Assembly (NCBI RefSeq): GCF_003762925.1 | Contig: NZ_RJUK01000002.1 | Coordinates: 124,001-188,000 of the forward strand | Direction: 5' to 3' | Length of the DNA: 64,000 nucleotides | Source: Marinimicrobium koreense | GTDB taxonomy: Bacteria > Pseudomonadota > Gammaproteobacteria > Pseudomonadales > Cellvibrionaceae | Shown: one piece after another, positions 8,877 to 18,943 of the stretch | Position numbering within the stretch: position 1 is the stretch's first letter | Layout: the number at the start of each line of letters is the position of its first letter | Notes under the pieces: generated by a model | The model's input: only the letters and a program-made list of their open reading frames with translations | What the model was told of the DNA's origin: nothing | Databases searched by the model: none | Translations under genes and position numbers: made by a program

Positions 8877-11800
8877 TTAGAACACGGCTTTCACGGTCAG
8901 AGCCACACGACGGTCATTGACGAACCAGGAGCGGCCGGTCTCGCGACCTTCACCATCCAGTGTCATCAGGGTTTCCGTCTGGGTGTTGGCCAGGTTGGTA
9001 CCCTGCAGGCCGATGGAGATTTCATCGGTCAGCTGGTAAGTCACCGAGCCATCCAGGAAGCCCGCGTCGTTGTTCCAGATCGGCTGGCCACTGATCACGT
9101 CACGAGTGGTCACCAGATACTTGGAGCGCCAGTTGTAAGCCAGGCGCGCCGACCAATCGCCCTTCTCGTACATCGCTACGAGGTTGGCGGTGTGCTCAGA
9201 CTGGCCACGCAGGGGAAGACCAGACAAAGCCGCCGGATCGAATGCTTCCAGACCAGGCTGCGGCGTCGGGTTATCTTCCGGGTCCGCTTCGGTGGCGATA
9301 CCGCTGCCAGAGAAGTTCGGAATACCTTCGGAGTCAATGTAGGTATAGTTCGCCTGGATACCAAAGCCATCAAACGGTTCTGGCAGCATGTCGTAGAACT
9401 GCTGGTAAGCCAGCTCGATACCCTGCAGCTTACCTTCCTCACCGTTGCGGGTGGTGGTGAACTCAACCGTCTGAGTCGTTCCGGTGCTCGGGTTGGTGAA
9501 GGTTCTCGGCAGCGCACCTTCGATAAAGAAGTTCTTGAGATCTTTATAGAAGATACTGGCAGTCAACGAACCGACCGGTGCGAAGTACCACTCCAGAGAG
9601 GCATCCCACTGAATGGACTCCATGGGCTGCAGCGCCGGGTTACCACCGTTACCGGTCCAGACGACATCGCCGACTGACAGGATGTCGGTACCGCTGTCTT
9701 CGGGTCCGGGTTCAACCGGGGCGTCTTCATCGATCGGCACACGGGTGGTGTTCAAGCCACGGGCGCCCAACACAGCCTGGTTACGCACTTCCGACATATC
9801 CGGCAGCGCAATGGCCTTGGACACGGCAAAGCGGCTGATCAGATCATCGGTCAGCTCAACCTTCAAGTTGAAGCTTGGCAGTACACCGTCCCATTCAGCG
9901 GTTTCACCCAGCTCGTTTTCATCGTAGTCGTTACCGAAGGCTTTCTCGGTATCACTCAACCAGTTGTTGGCATCGCGGGAGTAGGACAACAGAGTGTTGA
10001 CTTCATCCAGCCAGTCCTGTTCCGACTCAAACAGCGCCGGATCGAACGGTCCCACCTGATCTTCCGCCCACTTGCGGATGGCGCCGCGGTCGGTCAGATC
10101 GGTTGGCGCACCATCCGGATACGGCTGACCAATCAGGTCAGGGAACTGCACCGAACCGGCCGCATCGCGGGTCAGCTCGACATAGCGCAGACCGATGTTA
10201 CCGCTGTAGCGCACAGCAGACGCATCGGAACCGAAGTCCAGACGAACATAAGCCGCTTTGTTGGTTTCGGTGGTGTCATAAACTTCTGCCGGAGCAAAAT
10301 AAGTGCCCGGAATCACCTCATCACGAGTGGCATACGGCTCCCAGACACCCTCGGCGCCCGGGTTGTTCTGGGGCAGAGTACGACCGGCGATGACGTCTTT
10401 CAACAACTGTTCGGAGGGGAAGATGAAGCCGTCACCGGGGATAGCCACTACGTCACCGCGGTGGAAGTCGGACCAGTCGACATATTCAAAATCGTCGCGG
10501 ATTTCCGGGTCGAGCTCGGACAACCACAGCGCACCTTCGCCACCGTTCGGCGCCCACTCGGCACCGATGTGCCCCCAGTTATAGGAGGTGCTACGAACGA
10601 TCTGGTTACGCTCGGCATAGCGCACACCGGCCTTGACAGAGCGGAAGAAATCGCCATTGTCGAGGTAGTGGGTCATGTCGAACCGGGCAGCCCGGGATTC
10701 ACCCTCGGAGCGCTCGTAGTGGTCCATGGCCGAACGCAGCCAGTAGGAATCCAGATCCTGGAAGTAGTTGCTGTCGCCTGCCGGGTCGTTGGAGAAACCC
10801 GGGAAATCGGTGTCGTACCACTCAGGATTGGCGTCGCGACGACCATCCCAGGGTTCAACAATGGCCAGGCGAGGCGTATCACCCAGCAGGCTGAAGTTCT
10901 GCAGCGCGTACAGGCCGCTAGCAACCTGCAGGTCGTCATCTTCGGTGGTGGCATCGACAAACTGTAAATCACCCTCGAATTCCCACGCGTCGCTCGGAGT
11001 CCACTTCACGTTGAAGCTCAGATCGTCCACGATGGTGCGGGTGTCTTTGTAGCGGGTATCGGCCTGGAACTTCTGACCGAAGTAATCGTTGGTGGTGGCA
11101 TAGCCTTCCGGCGCATCGCCTTCACCTTCCCAGCCGCGGGGTACACGGCCTTCACCGCCGCGCCAGCCACCACCGTCGGTGATATAGCCGGATTCAAAGA
11201 TGCTGTCGCTGTCGAACGCAAACTCGGTGCCAGGGTACGGACGGGCACGACGGCTCTCGCTCACGGTGCCATCGTCATTCTCTTCACCGTAGCCACCCTG
11301 GTATTTAACGGCATTCTCTTTCCAGCTCAGACGGGCGTCGGAGCGCAGGAACTCGGCGGTCGCTTCCAGGGTTTCATCGGGGCTGGCCCACTGAACGGCA
11401 GCGGCAAAGCCCTGACGGACCCGGTCATCTTCTTTGGTGAAGAAGTTCGAACCGTTGGTCATCCACACTTGGCCATCTTCCATGGCAACGCTCTCGGGCG
11501 CTCCCAGGGTGGCTGCCTGGTACTTCACGAAGGCATCACTCTGGATACCGTGGGAGGTACCGATCAGCTCGGAGTAGGAAGCGTTCACCAGAAGGCCGAA
11601 CTCACCCAGGTCCTCCGTCATCCAGCGGTTGCTGTACAGCGCGGATACCGTGGGGGAGGCCTCTTCGGCCATATCGCCATAGGAGACATCGCCGGTAAAG
11701 GCGATCATCTGGCCATCCTGATCGAAGGGTTTACGGGTTTTCAGACTGACCGTACCACCAATACCACCTTCAATCATGTCGGCGGACTGGTTTTTGTACA

Positions 11801-12263
11801 GGTCGACACCGGCCATCAGCTCCGGCGGCACGTCCTGGAAGTTCAGGCCACGACCGGAGTTGGCGGTAAAGGAGTCACGACCGTTGAACTCGCTTCGGGT
11901 GGCACTCATACCGCGGATTACCGCGCCACTGCCTTCAACACCGAAGTGATCCGGGTCATCCGGGGCCTGGAAGCGCTCGATCGATACGCCGGGCATACGC
12001 TGCATGGCTTCGAGCACGCTGCGGTCAGGCAGTGAGCCGATGTCTTCTGCGGAAATGGCATCGACAAAAGTGTCTGCGTTGCGTTTGATGTCCTGGGCGT
12101 TTTCCAGGTTCTGGCGAACGCCGCTGACGACGATTTCTTCTAGGAGAGGAGACTCTTCAGACGCGTTTTGCGCCAAAGAGGGTGAACCCATTGCCATAAC
12201 ACACATGGCAAGCATCGACTTTTTGAAGGTGATGCCTTTCTTAACGTTGTCGCGATAAACCAT
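8877..12263 (-). CDS. TonB-dependent outer-membrane receptor, carbohydrate-locus type
   Basis: The 1128-aa protein has a signal peptide (residues 1-32, ending SPSLAQ), a plug domain (about 45-200) starting LLEEIVVSGVRQNLENAQDIKR, with the plug motif DRSVLEAMQRMPGVSIERF, and a long beta-barrel ending VALTVKAVF with C-terminal Phe. The receptor matches the large proteobacterial group often encoded beside tryptophan-halogenase homologues and glycoside hydrolases, which imports oligosaccharides using TonB-ExbBD energy. There is no N-terminal secretin/STN extension, so no anti-sigma signalling is expected. It is divergent from the Nudix-type regulator and followed by an intrinsic terminator. Substrate inference (xylo- or glucuronoxylo-oligosaccharide) rests on neighbours only. 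Confidence 0.93.
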   Translation of the reverse strand: MVYRDNVKKGITFKKSMLAMCVMAMGSPSLAQNASEESPLLEEIVVSGVRQNLENAQDIKRNADTFVDAISAEDIGSLPDRSVLEAMQRMPGVSIERFQAPDDPDHFGVEGSGAVIRGMSATRSEFNGRDSFTANSGRGLNFQDVPPELMAGVDLYKNQSADMIEGGIGGTVSLKTRKPFDQDGQMIAFTGDVSYGDMAEEASPTVSALYSNRWMTEDLGEFGLLVNASYSELIGTSHGIQSDAFVKYQAATLGAPESVAMEDGQVWMTNGSNFFTKEDDRVRQGFAAAVQWASPDETLEATAEFLRSDARLSWKENAVKYQGGYGEENDDGTVSESRRARPYPGTEFAFDSDSIFESGYITDGGGWRGGEGRVPRGWEGEGDAPEGYATTNDYFGQKFQADTRYKDTRTIVDDLSFNVKWTPSDAWEFEGDLQFVDATTEDDDLQVASGLYALQNFSLLGDTPRLAIVEPWDGRRDANPEWYDTDFPGFSNDPAGDSNYFQDLDSYWLRSAMDHYERSEGESRAARFDMTHYLDNGDFFRSVKAGVRYAERNQIVRSTSYNWGHIGAEWAPNGGEGALWLSELDPEIRDDFEYVDWSDFHRGDVVAIPGDGFIFPSEQLLKDVIAGRTLPQNNPGAEGVWEPYATRDEVIPGTYFAPAEVYDTTETNKAAYVRLDFGSDASAVRYSGNIGLRYVELTRDAAGSVQFPDLIGQPYPDGAPTDLTDRGAIRKWAEDQVGPFDPALFESEQDWLDEVNTLLSYSRDANNWLSDTEKAFGNDYDENELGETAEWDGVLPSFNLKVELTDDLISRFAVSKAIALPDMSEVRNQAVLGARGLNTTRVPIDEDAPVEPGPEDSGTDILSVGDVVWTGNGGNPALQPMESIQWDASLEWYFAPVGSLTASIFYKDLKNFFIEGALPRTFTNPSTGTTQTVEFTTTRNGEEGKLQGIELAYQQFYDMLPEPFDGFGIQANYTYIDSEGIPNFSGSGIATEADPEDNPTPQPGLEAFDPAALSGLPLRGQSEHTANLVAMYEKGDWSARLAYNWRSKYLVTTRDVISGQPIWNNDAGFLDGSVTYQLTDEISIGLQGTNLANTQTETLMTLDGEGRETGRSWFVNDRRVALTVKAVF

Positions 12264-12659
12264 AGCGCTTTACCCCGTTGTTATTATGTAACACAGTATC
12301 GACCGGCAGCGCGCCCAGAGGAACTCAACTGCCTGCAAACACTTACCTGATTATTCTGTAATAGTCATTCAGACCACTATATCGATAGTGCACCATGTTC
12401 AACTAATAGTCAAATAGTAAATTAGACGAAAATGTGGCATCTGTAACCTCCCTTTATGAGACCTGTCTATCAGCCTTGAATACTGCCTGATACGCCGTTT
12501 TGTCATACAATAAGGACCAACACTCGACCTTTATGCCTTGCATCGCTATAATCGCGGCACCCGCTACCCCCTCCGGTTCTGAGCGGATAGCGGACCGTTC
12601 CTAGAAGGTTTCAGGAAGATTTGCGCAAAATCACTACTATTTACTAACCACCAATCGGG
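12264..12659. promoter_or_regulatory. Divergent regulatory region, TonB receptor / Nudix regulator
   Basis: This 396-bp AT-rich gap separates two divergent genes. It holds a perfect inverted repeat CACTAT-ATCG-ATAGTG at 12375-12390. Close by are further ACTA/TAGT half-sites in ACTAATAGT and AAATAGTAAATTAG (12400-12425). These are candidate operators for the adjacent regulator. I could not fix promoter hexamers with confidence. Confidence 0.5.
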
Positions 12660-13406
12660 ATGTGTACTGTGGCCAACAACAATCCATCTACTACGCGACC
12701 ACACAGCCGAGTCGAACCCCTGAACGAGCCGGACAACGTTCTTCCGGGGCTTTCCATCGACAACCTGATTTTCGGCCTGGATCACGGCCAGCTCAAAATC
12801 ATGCTGGTCAAGCACAATGTGGGCCCAGGCAAAGGCAAGTGGGCACTTCCCGGTGGGTTTATCAAACAGAATGAAAATCTGCGCGACGCCGCCGCCCGCC
12901 TGCTGGAAGAGCTGACCGGGGTGCGCGACCTCTACCTGGAACAGTTGAAAACCTTCGGTCGGGTGGACCGCTTCCCCAACGAGCGGGTGGTCACCATTGC
13001 CTACTACGCCCTGGTAAGCGCCGAAAACTACACCCTGGTGGCCGGCCGGAATACGTCCGACGCCATGTGGTTCGACGCCAAGGACCTGCCCGAGTTGATT
13101 TACGACCACTCCGAGATCGTCGATCACGGCCTGAACTTCCTGCGCCACAAAGTCTGCCACGAGCCCATCGGCTTCAACCTGCTGCCGGAGAAGTTCACCC
13201 TGCTGCAACTGCAGGAGCTTTACGAGGCCATCCTGGACGTCAAGCTGGACAAGCCCAACTTCCGCCGCAAGATGATGAAGATGAACCTGCTGGCACCCTG
13301 CAACGAAAAGCAGAAAGGCGTACCGCACCGGGCGGCAAACCTGTACCGGTTTGATTCGGCCGCCTATGAGCGCCTGACCGATAAAGGGTTCTCGTTCGAG
13401 TTCTGA
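12660..13406 (+). CDS. Nudix-like transcriptional regulator (NrtR/AraR type) with degenerate Nudix box
   Basis: The 248-aa protein has an N-terminal Nudix fold (residues 25-160) and a C-terminal winged-helix part (about 165-248, PIGFNLLPEKFTLLQLQELYEAIL, then NFRRKMMKMNLL). This is the architecture of NrtR-family regulators, in which a Nudix domain senses a sugar- or nucleotide-derived ligand. The Nudix box around GGFIKQNENLRDAAARLLEE keeps the spacing, but the metal-binding REUXEE core reads RLLEEL, so two of the key glutamates are lost and hydrolysis is unlikely. The ATG at 12660 has a poor ribosome site; a GTG at 12669 is an alternative. Between the TonB receptor and GH115 genes it is the obvious local regulator. 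Confidence 0.85.
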   Translation: MCTVANNNPSTTRPHSRVEPLNEPDNVLPGLSIDNLIFGLDHGQLKIMLVKHNVGPGKGKWALPGGFIKQNENLRDAAARLLEELTGVRDLYLEQLKTFGRVDRFPNERVVTIAYYALVSAENYTLVAGRNTSDAMWFDAKDLPELIYDHSEIVDHGLNFLRHKVCHEPIGFNLLPEKFTLLQLQELYEAILDVKLDKPNFRRKMMKMNLLAPCNEKQKGVPHRAANLYRFDSAAYERLTDKGFSFEF

Positions 13407-13664
13407 CCTACCCTTTCCGGGGTCCTCCTATCCCTTCAGGCACCCACCGGGTGCCCATCGCTTCATTTCGACTCAAATCAGCACCGGCTTTCCAACAGCG
13501 TTTCCAAGGTCACCCCACCATCAGACTCCGTAAATATTCGACCTGACCCAGACCAACGACCTCGGATCAATTCTAGAGTTGGCGCGCCCTGGCTTGTATA
13601 CTAGGGTACCATCATAGAAAACTAACATCCCTTCGCAGCACGCAAAATAAATAAGGTAGACATC

Positions 13665-16600
13665 ATGAACCGTTCGAATAAAGAGAGAACCAGTTCATCC
13701 GGGAGCGCACTGGCTGCGCCCCGAAGCAGCCTCCGATTACGATTCACATGGGTAGCGCTGAGCGTCGGAGCCATGATTATCGCCTTGCTCGTGAGCAAGT
13801 CTTTTGACGCCGCTCCAGCAGAATCCGAGTACCGCTCCACCGGCGCCTGGACGCCTTACGACGGCATGAACCCTGGAACCTCTGTTCAGGAAGAGTATCT
13901 TGCGCTCGCATTCATGCCCACAACCGAAACCCCGAACGATGGTGCCTTTGAAATTGCGGGGGCAGAGGGTGCCGCTCCTATACACTACAGCGAAGAGGAT
14001 GCCAAAGTCGTAGAGATTGCAGCCCGCGCCTTGAGAGACGACGTTGAGCGAGTCACCGGTTTGTCGCCAAAAGCATCCAGTGAAATTCCATCGACCTCCA
14101 CCGCCATCCTCGTCGGGACACTGGGGAAGAGCCCTCTTATCGACGAGCTGGTGGAGTCAGGGAAAATCGATGTATCCGCCATTGAAGGTAAATGGGAAGC
14201 CTACACCGCTGCGGTGGTGGACGACCCATTACCGGGGCTGCGCCAGGGCCTGGTAATCGTCGGCAGCGACCGACGCGGCACGGCCTTCGGCATCTTTGGC
14301 CTCTCTGAGTCCATCGGGGTTTCCCCGTGGTATTTTTGGGGCGATGTACCGGTAAAGCAAAAGTCCGCCCTCTATATCACTGGCAGCCACACTCAATCTT
14401 CGCCCGGCGTCAAATACCGCGGTATCTTTATCAACGATGAGGACTGGGGGTTCCAGCCCTGGGCCGCAAAAACATTTGAGCCAGATGTCGGAAATATTGG
14501 CCCCAAAACCTATGCCACGGTATTTGAACTGCTTCTTCGTCTGCACGCCAATATGATCTGGCCGGCAATGCACGAATTTCCCGTAGAAAGCACTCCTTTT
14601 TATAAGAACCCTGACAATAAAATCGTCGCCGACAACTACGCCATTGTCATCAGCACTTCACACCATGAGCCCATGTTGACCAACAGCCACGAGTATGATG
14701 AAGCCGTTCACGGGCCTTATAACTACTGGAGTAACCGCGATAGCATCTACAACTTTTGGGAGGAGCGCGTTGCGGAAACGGCTTCTTATGAAAACATTTA
14801 CACCATCGGCATGCGCGGACGAACCGACGCCGGAATGCTGGCTCCCGAGGGTACAACCGACGAAGGAAAAGCAGCAAAAATCCAAAACACCATTATTCCT
14901 GATCAGCGACAGATGATCGCCGACCATGTGCATTCCGAACCCTCGGAAATTCCCCAGATATTCATCCCCTACAAGGAAACTCTGGTGCAGTATCAATCCG
15001 GCCTGGAGCTTCCCGACGACGTCACTATTGTATGGCCTGATGATAATCATGGGTATATTCGCCAGCTATCGACCGACATTGAAAATCAGCGCTCGGGAGG
15101 TTCCGGCGTTTACTACCACCTCCAATATTGGGGAGTACCGAAAAGTTACCTTTGGCTTCACAGTACTCCGCTGGGAATGACTCAATCAGAGATGATGAAA
15201 GCCTGGGACTTTGATGCCAATAAAATATGGATCGTTAACGTTGGCGACATCAAACCCTATGAAATCGGTACCGATTTTTTCCTTCGCCTCGCGCGCCACC
15301 CCGAAGCTTTCCGCGACTTCGACCAACACCTCTATTTTACTCAGTGGGCCGAAAGGACATTCGACCCGGCGCACGCGGATGCTATCGCGGAGGTGCTCAG
15401 GGAATATTTCCGCTTGAACATCGTTAAGCGCCCCGAACACCTCGATCGACGCAAGAGTGGCTTCAGCCTCGTCTCAAACGGGGACGAAGCCCAACAGCGC
15501 CTGGACAGATTTGCTGATATGACAAGGGCGGCCAACGCTATATACACACAGCTCCCCGAAGCGCAAAAGCCAGCTTTTTACGAGATGGTCCTCTATCCGG
15601 TACGCGCGTCAAACCTTGCCAACCACCGCGTACTGCTCGCTGAGCGAAGCCGTCTTTGGGCGGAGCAAAACCGCGCGGCTACCGCTGAACTTGCGGCTGA
15701 GGTCCGGGACGTACAGGACGAGTTGCTCGCCGAAACGCAGTTCTACAATGAGGTGAACGCGGGCGGCAAGTGGAATCACATGTTCAGCCCCATGCCCACA
15801 TCGGAGTTGCCGGACTGGGCTTACGAGACTCAAAACGCCTGGAACATGCCGGACGTCGGCAGCTATACACCACCAGCGTCAGCGCAGCTGGGCGTCGCTA
15901 TCGAAGGTTCAACAAAGCCCCTCGACGCAGGCACGGCGGGAACGCTTCCGGTCTTCAATCGCCCGGCCGATTCCCGCTATCTCATTGACGTTTTTAATCA
16001 GGGTGCCAAAGAGATGAGCTGGAGAGCCCAGGTCAGCGCCCCCTGGATCGAATTAGAGCGTACAAGCGGAACCGGCGATGCGAGGATCCTGGTTGGGATC
16101 GACTGGAGCAAAGCCCCCTACGGTCGCGCTGTACCCGGATCGATCAGCATAACGGGCGCCGGCGCCAAGCGAACCGTCGAGCTTGAAGTCTTTAACCCTG
16201 AAGGATTGGATCTCGCGGCACTACCCAACGCCGTGGAAGACAACGGTACGGTGATCATTGAGGCTGAGGACTTCGAGGAGCGCCACGACCTCGCAAACGG
16301 TACCGGCTGGCGCAACGTGGATGAGGCCGCCGCCTCGGGCGATGCAATGACAGTAAAGCCGGTCACTGCGCCCAGCGTGGAGGCTGGGGAGCTGGACTCG
16401 GCGAGTCCGTCTCTCAGCTACCGGTTCCATGCTTTCAGCACTGGTCCGGTCGAGATTCGAACTCAGGCCTTGCCCACTCACCGGCTGACCTCGGATCACC
16501 CAGGACTTCGCTATGCTATCTCTCTCAATGACGGGGCTCCTGAGATCGTCGATATCAATGCAGTGGAATACTCAGACACCTGGAATATCAACACCTTGAG

Positions 16601-16721
16601 AGCAGCGGCGGTGGGCGTTTCAGAGCACGAAATTGACACGCCCGGGCTGCAGACCATTCGCATATGGATGGTGGATGCCGGGGTGGTTCTGGATAAACTG
16701 ACCGTCAATATCGACCCCTAA
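13665..16721 (+). CDS. GH115 alpha-glucuronidase, membrane-anchored or secreted
   Basis: GH115 enzymes remove (4-O-methyl)glucuronic acid from xylan side chains, including internal ones. The 1018-aa protein shows GH115 signatures: [40 protein letters not shown] and STSHHEPML in the N-terminal half. A helical domain follows, then a C-terminal beta-sandwich region (about 750-1018, from IEAEDFEERHD onward). The N-terminus has about 25 polar/basic residues before a hydrophobic stretch (FTWVALSVGAMIIALLV, about 28-44), so it may be a signal anchor. AAGG lies 7 bases before the ATG. It is a paralogue of the gene at 18944. No recognised operator is visible in the 258-bp leader. Confidence 0.93.
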   Translation: MNRSNKERTSSSGSALAAPRSSLRLRFTWVALSVGAMIIALLVSKSFDAAPAESEYRSTGAWTPYDGMNPGTSVQEEYLALAFMPTTETPNDGAFEIAGAEGAAPIHYSEEDAKVVEIAARALRDDVERVTGLSPKASSEIPSTSTAILVGTLGKSPLIDELVESGKIDVSAIEGKWEAYTAAVVDDPLPGLRQGLVIVGSDRRGTAFGIFGLSESIGVSPWYFWGDVPVKQKSALYITGSHTQSSPGVKYRGIFINDEDWGFQPWAAKTFEPDVGNIGPKTYATVFELLLRLHANMIWPAMHEFPVESTPFYKNPDNKIVADNYAIVISTSHHEPMLTNSHEYDEAVHGPYNYWSNRDSIYNFWEERVAETASYENIYTIGMRGRTDAGMLAPEGTTDEGKAAKIQNTIIPDQRQMIADHVHSEPSEIPQIFIPYKETLVQYQSGLELPDDVTIVWPDDNHGYIRQLSTDIENQRSGGSGVYYHLQYWGVPKSYLWLHSTPLGMTQSEMMKAWDFDANKIWIVNVGDIKPYEIGTDFFLRLARHPEAFRDFDQHLYFTQWAERTFDPAHADAIAEVLREYFRLNIVKRPEHLDRRKSGFSLVSNGDEAQQRLDRFADMTRAANAIYTQLPEAQKPAFYEMVLYPVRASNLANHRVLLAERSRLWAEQNRAATAELAAEVRDVQDELLAETQFYNEVNAGGKWNHMFSPMPTSELPDWAYETQNAWNMPDVGSYTPPASAQLGVAIEGSTKPLDAGTAGTLPVFNRPADSRYLIDVFNQGAKEMSWRAQVSAPWIELERTSGTGDARILVGIDWSKAPYGRAVPGSISITGAGAKRTVELEVFNPEGLDLAALPNAVEDNGTVIIEAEDFEERHDLANGTGWRNVDEAAASGDAMTVKPVTAPSVEAGELDSASPSLSYRFHAFSTGPVEIRTQALPTHRLTSDHPGLRYAISLNDGAPEIVDINAVEYSDTWNINTLRAAAVGVSEHEIDTPGLQTIRIWMVDAGVVLDKLTVNIDP

Positions 16722-16742
16722 GCCGATTAGCGTCCGGGCTCA

Positions 16743-16775
16743 CGGAGAAGAGAGGCGTATCGCCCCTCTTCTCCG
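16743..16775. terminator. Bidirectional hairpin between convergent genes
   Basis: CGGAGAAGAG and CTCTTCTCCG form an outer stem that continues into GGCG/CGCC around a short loop. It sits between the convergent GH115 and Sde182-like genes. There is no clear U tract on either strand, so it may act as an mRNA 3'-end barrier rather than a classical terminator. Confidence 0.5.
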
Positions 16776-16792
16776 ATGAGCCCACTTAATCG

Positions 16793-18304
16793 CTAGGGAG
16801 TTACGGTTACGATCACTCGCTCATAGCGGGTCAGCCGTGGACTCCCTCGATCGGTTACCTTCAAAATGAAATGCAGTTCCTGCTCTTCTTCTACCTCTGG
16901 CGCTCGAACGTGTACCCGTGCCATATTCTCGGCACTGTTTATCTCCACCGGATACGTGGGCATGCTGCCCACCTCAGGGTAGTTGAACCACAAAAACTGC
17001 AGACTATCGCCATCGGGGTCACGCGAATTACGGGCATCCAGATGAAAATAGCTGCCTGAGCGCACCGAAATTCTCGCGGGGTGATTTAGCGCCGGTACCG
17101 GGGGGTGATTAGCTTCCGAATATGGCTTTACCGACCAGTCCATGCGGGCAGCAAAATCGTTCTGAAAATCGTCCCGCCAGCGCCAGAGGGTCACCCGGTA
17201 ACCGTCAAAGCTCTTACCGGCGGGTTTTAGCGACCGCCCAAAGTCGGAGTAGACCATCGGAGTATAGGTGTCTTCGGCATTGGTCCATATAGGTCGGGTT
17301 TCCGGCTCGACAGAAACACCACCTGTGAAGCCGTCGGGGTCCATATCCTCCAGGTCGGGAATGTCCAGCTCGTACCGGCCACCCCAGCCGCCCCAGTCCG
17401 GGCGTTCAGGCGTATTGAGGCCATTGGGCACAAGATTCAGCCATGAGGGTGTGTCGCCTTCCATGCCATAAGCCACGTCCGGATACTGTGCTCCCAGAGG
17501 ACCGTGAGATTGCTGGATGTTTTCCGCAAGCCAGCGATTACTGATGGTGGAGTTGTCAGTGCCCTCGACCACCGAGCTTATTCCCGTCCAGGTCGCAGCG
17601 CCATAACCGCCAGGGCTGACGATGTAGAACAAGTCGGGAAAGTTCTCGCGAATCCAGGCTGCCGAATCGTCCTGATCTGAAATGGTGTAAACCCGTAGTT
17701 TACTGATCAGCCGGTCCAGCTCTCTTTCGCTTTTTGTTTGCCGCAGTTTGTACAGGGCTTGTGCCAGGGTGTTGGGGCCGCCCCAAACAGAAATCCACAA
17801 GGGCCGGTCATCGTCTTGCTCCAGCAATTCGATGATTTTTTCCGAGCCCTCGGAATCCATATCATCACCCACTGCCGCCATTCCGTAAACCGGTAACCCC
17901 TGGCTGACGAGCGACCTGAGTTCTGAGGGATCGGGGTAGCCTTCTGCATGCTGTGACAAGTTGACAAACACCTCTTCGTAGGCATCAATCACCTGGTGTA
18001 TAGATTCCGGGGCAACCATTGTTTTCTGGTGCACGGACGTTGTGGCCACCAGCCCCTGTAACTCAATCTCGTTGGCGTAGAGCAGCAGGCGCACCAGAGT
18101 TTGAGCATCATCGGGGTCTGCCTCGATATCAGTGAGCACCAACATCCGTTGTCGAGCATCGCTATGCTGGCCGGTTTCGAGCAACTGTTGCCTGTCAGCA
18201 GTGGCAGGGTGTTGGACATTGGTCACACACCCGGAAGTCGTTACCGCTCCAAAAAGAGCGGCCACAAGGAGCCACTGCCGCAAGAAGAAAGCTGATATTT
18301 TCAT
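16793..18304 (-). CDS. DUF1593/Sde182-like lipoprotein (nucleoside-hydrolase-like fold)
   Basis: The 503-aa protein has a lipoprotein signal peptide with lipobox-like TTSGC (Cys near residue 26). Residues 50-330 have the nucleoside-hydrolase-like core of the DUF1593 family: LVLTDIEADPDDAQTLVRLLLYANEI contains the DxxxDxDD-like acidic cluster as D-IEADPDD. Residues 400-503 form an Ig/beta-sandwich domain. The family is named for a Saccharophagus cellulose-binding protein; its enzyme activity is not established as far as I know. It is encoded between two GH115 genes on the opposite strand, which suggests a cell-surface polysaccharide role. Confidence 0.8.
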   Translation of the reverse strand: MKISAFFLRQWLLVAALFGAVTTSGCVTNVQHPATADRQQLLETGQHSDARQRMLVLTDIEADPDDAQTLVRLLLYANEIELQGLVATTSVHQKTMVAPESIHQVIDAYEEVFVNLSQHAEGYPDPSELRSLVSQGLPVYGMAAVGDDMDSEGSEKIIELLEQDDDRPLWISVWGGPNTLAQALYKLRQTKSERELDRLISKLRVYTISDQDDSAAWIRENFPDLFYIVSPGGYGAATWTGISSVVEGTDNSTISNRWLAENIQQSHGPLGAQYPDVAYGMEGDTPSWLNLVPNGLNTPERPDWGGWGGRYELDIPDLEDMDPDGFTGGVSVEPETRPIWTNAEDTYTPMVYSDFGRSLKPAGKSFDGYRVTLWRWRDDFQNDFAARMDWSVKPYSEANHPPVPALNHPARISVRSGSYFHLDARNSRDPDGDSLQFLWFNYPEVGSMPTYPVEINSAENMARVHVRAPEVEEEQELHFILKVTDRGSPRLTRYERVIVTVTP

Positions 18305-18943
18305 AGACTATTACCCGCTGTATTGATGAATCAAATCAAGGTGCGCCCCAGAGGCCACACTTGAGCGCTAGCCAGCTTTGCCTACGGCAACCCGAGAATG
18401 CTCGGAGCAGGGGCTAAGCAACTCATGTGCACCTGACTGAGCATGCCAAATTTACATGGGCAGCCGGACGCCTTGCGGCACACCAAGAAAGGCTACTGGG
18501 CAGCGTAGCTGTTAGAGAGGCATCGGACAGCGCCGGCGACAAGCAATGTGGCGCATAAATAGTTTCATGGACTATTTGGCTGAGTCAACATACTTGTATG
18601 CATGTGTGCAATAATATTGCAAGAACAGATTTTAATAATTGACGATTGAAAGAACATTCAGTGCGACTTCCGGAACATTCGGGACATTTATCGACATATA
18701 TGGCGCATCTTGCATCAAGGATGCCCATCTATAGAAAACTCCCATGCGGAAGACGCCTGACCGTGCAATGCGGACACAGGAAACCAGGTAATCGAAGCTC
18801 ACCATATCTGGTGGCGGGCCTACTTGACCCCGTTTCTCTTTGTCCCTTGTAATCCGAGGTCGACTCATTTAATCTTATTGTTTGTTTGACTAGAAGATAA
18901 TTGAGCGGCCAATCCGCCACTATTTTCGATTGGTGATTTAGCT
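18305..18943. other. Intergenic region with no gene found (639 bp)
   Basis: This AT-richer divergent gap must hold promoters for the Sde182-like gene (minus) and the second GH115 gene (plus). Short ORFs exist on both strands (for example 18632-18868 minus) but have no recognisable product or good ribosome site. No hairpin with a T tract or known RNA element was recognised. Confidence 0.5.

Noticed and set aside
18632-18868. 78-codon minus-strand frame in the large gap before the second GH115 gene
   Set aside because: Looked briefly like a transposon remnant but no transposase motif or terminal repeats could be shown.
18917-18935. CCACTATTTTCGATTGGTG just before the second GH115 start, similar to the palindrome at 12374-12390
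   Set aside because: The shared blocks have different spacing and the site overlaps the ribosome-binding region; likely chance without a motif search.
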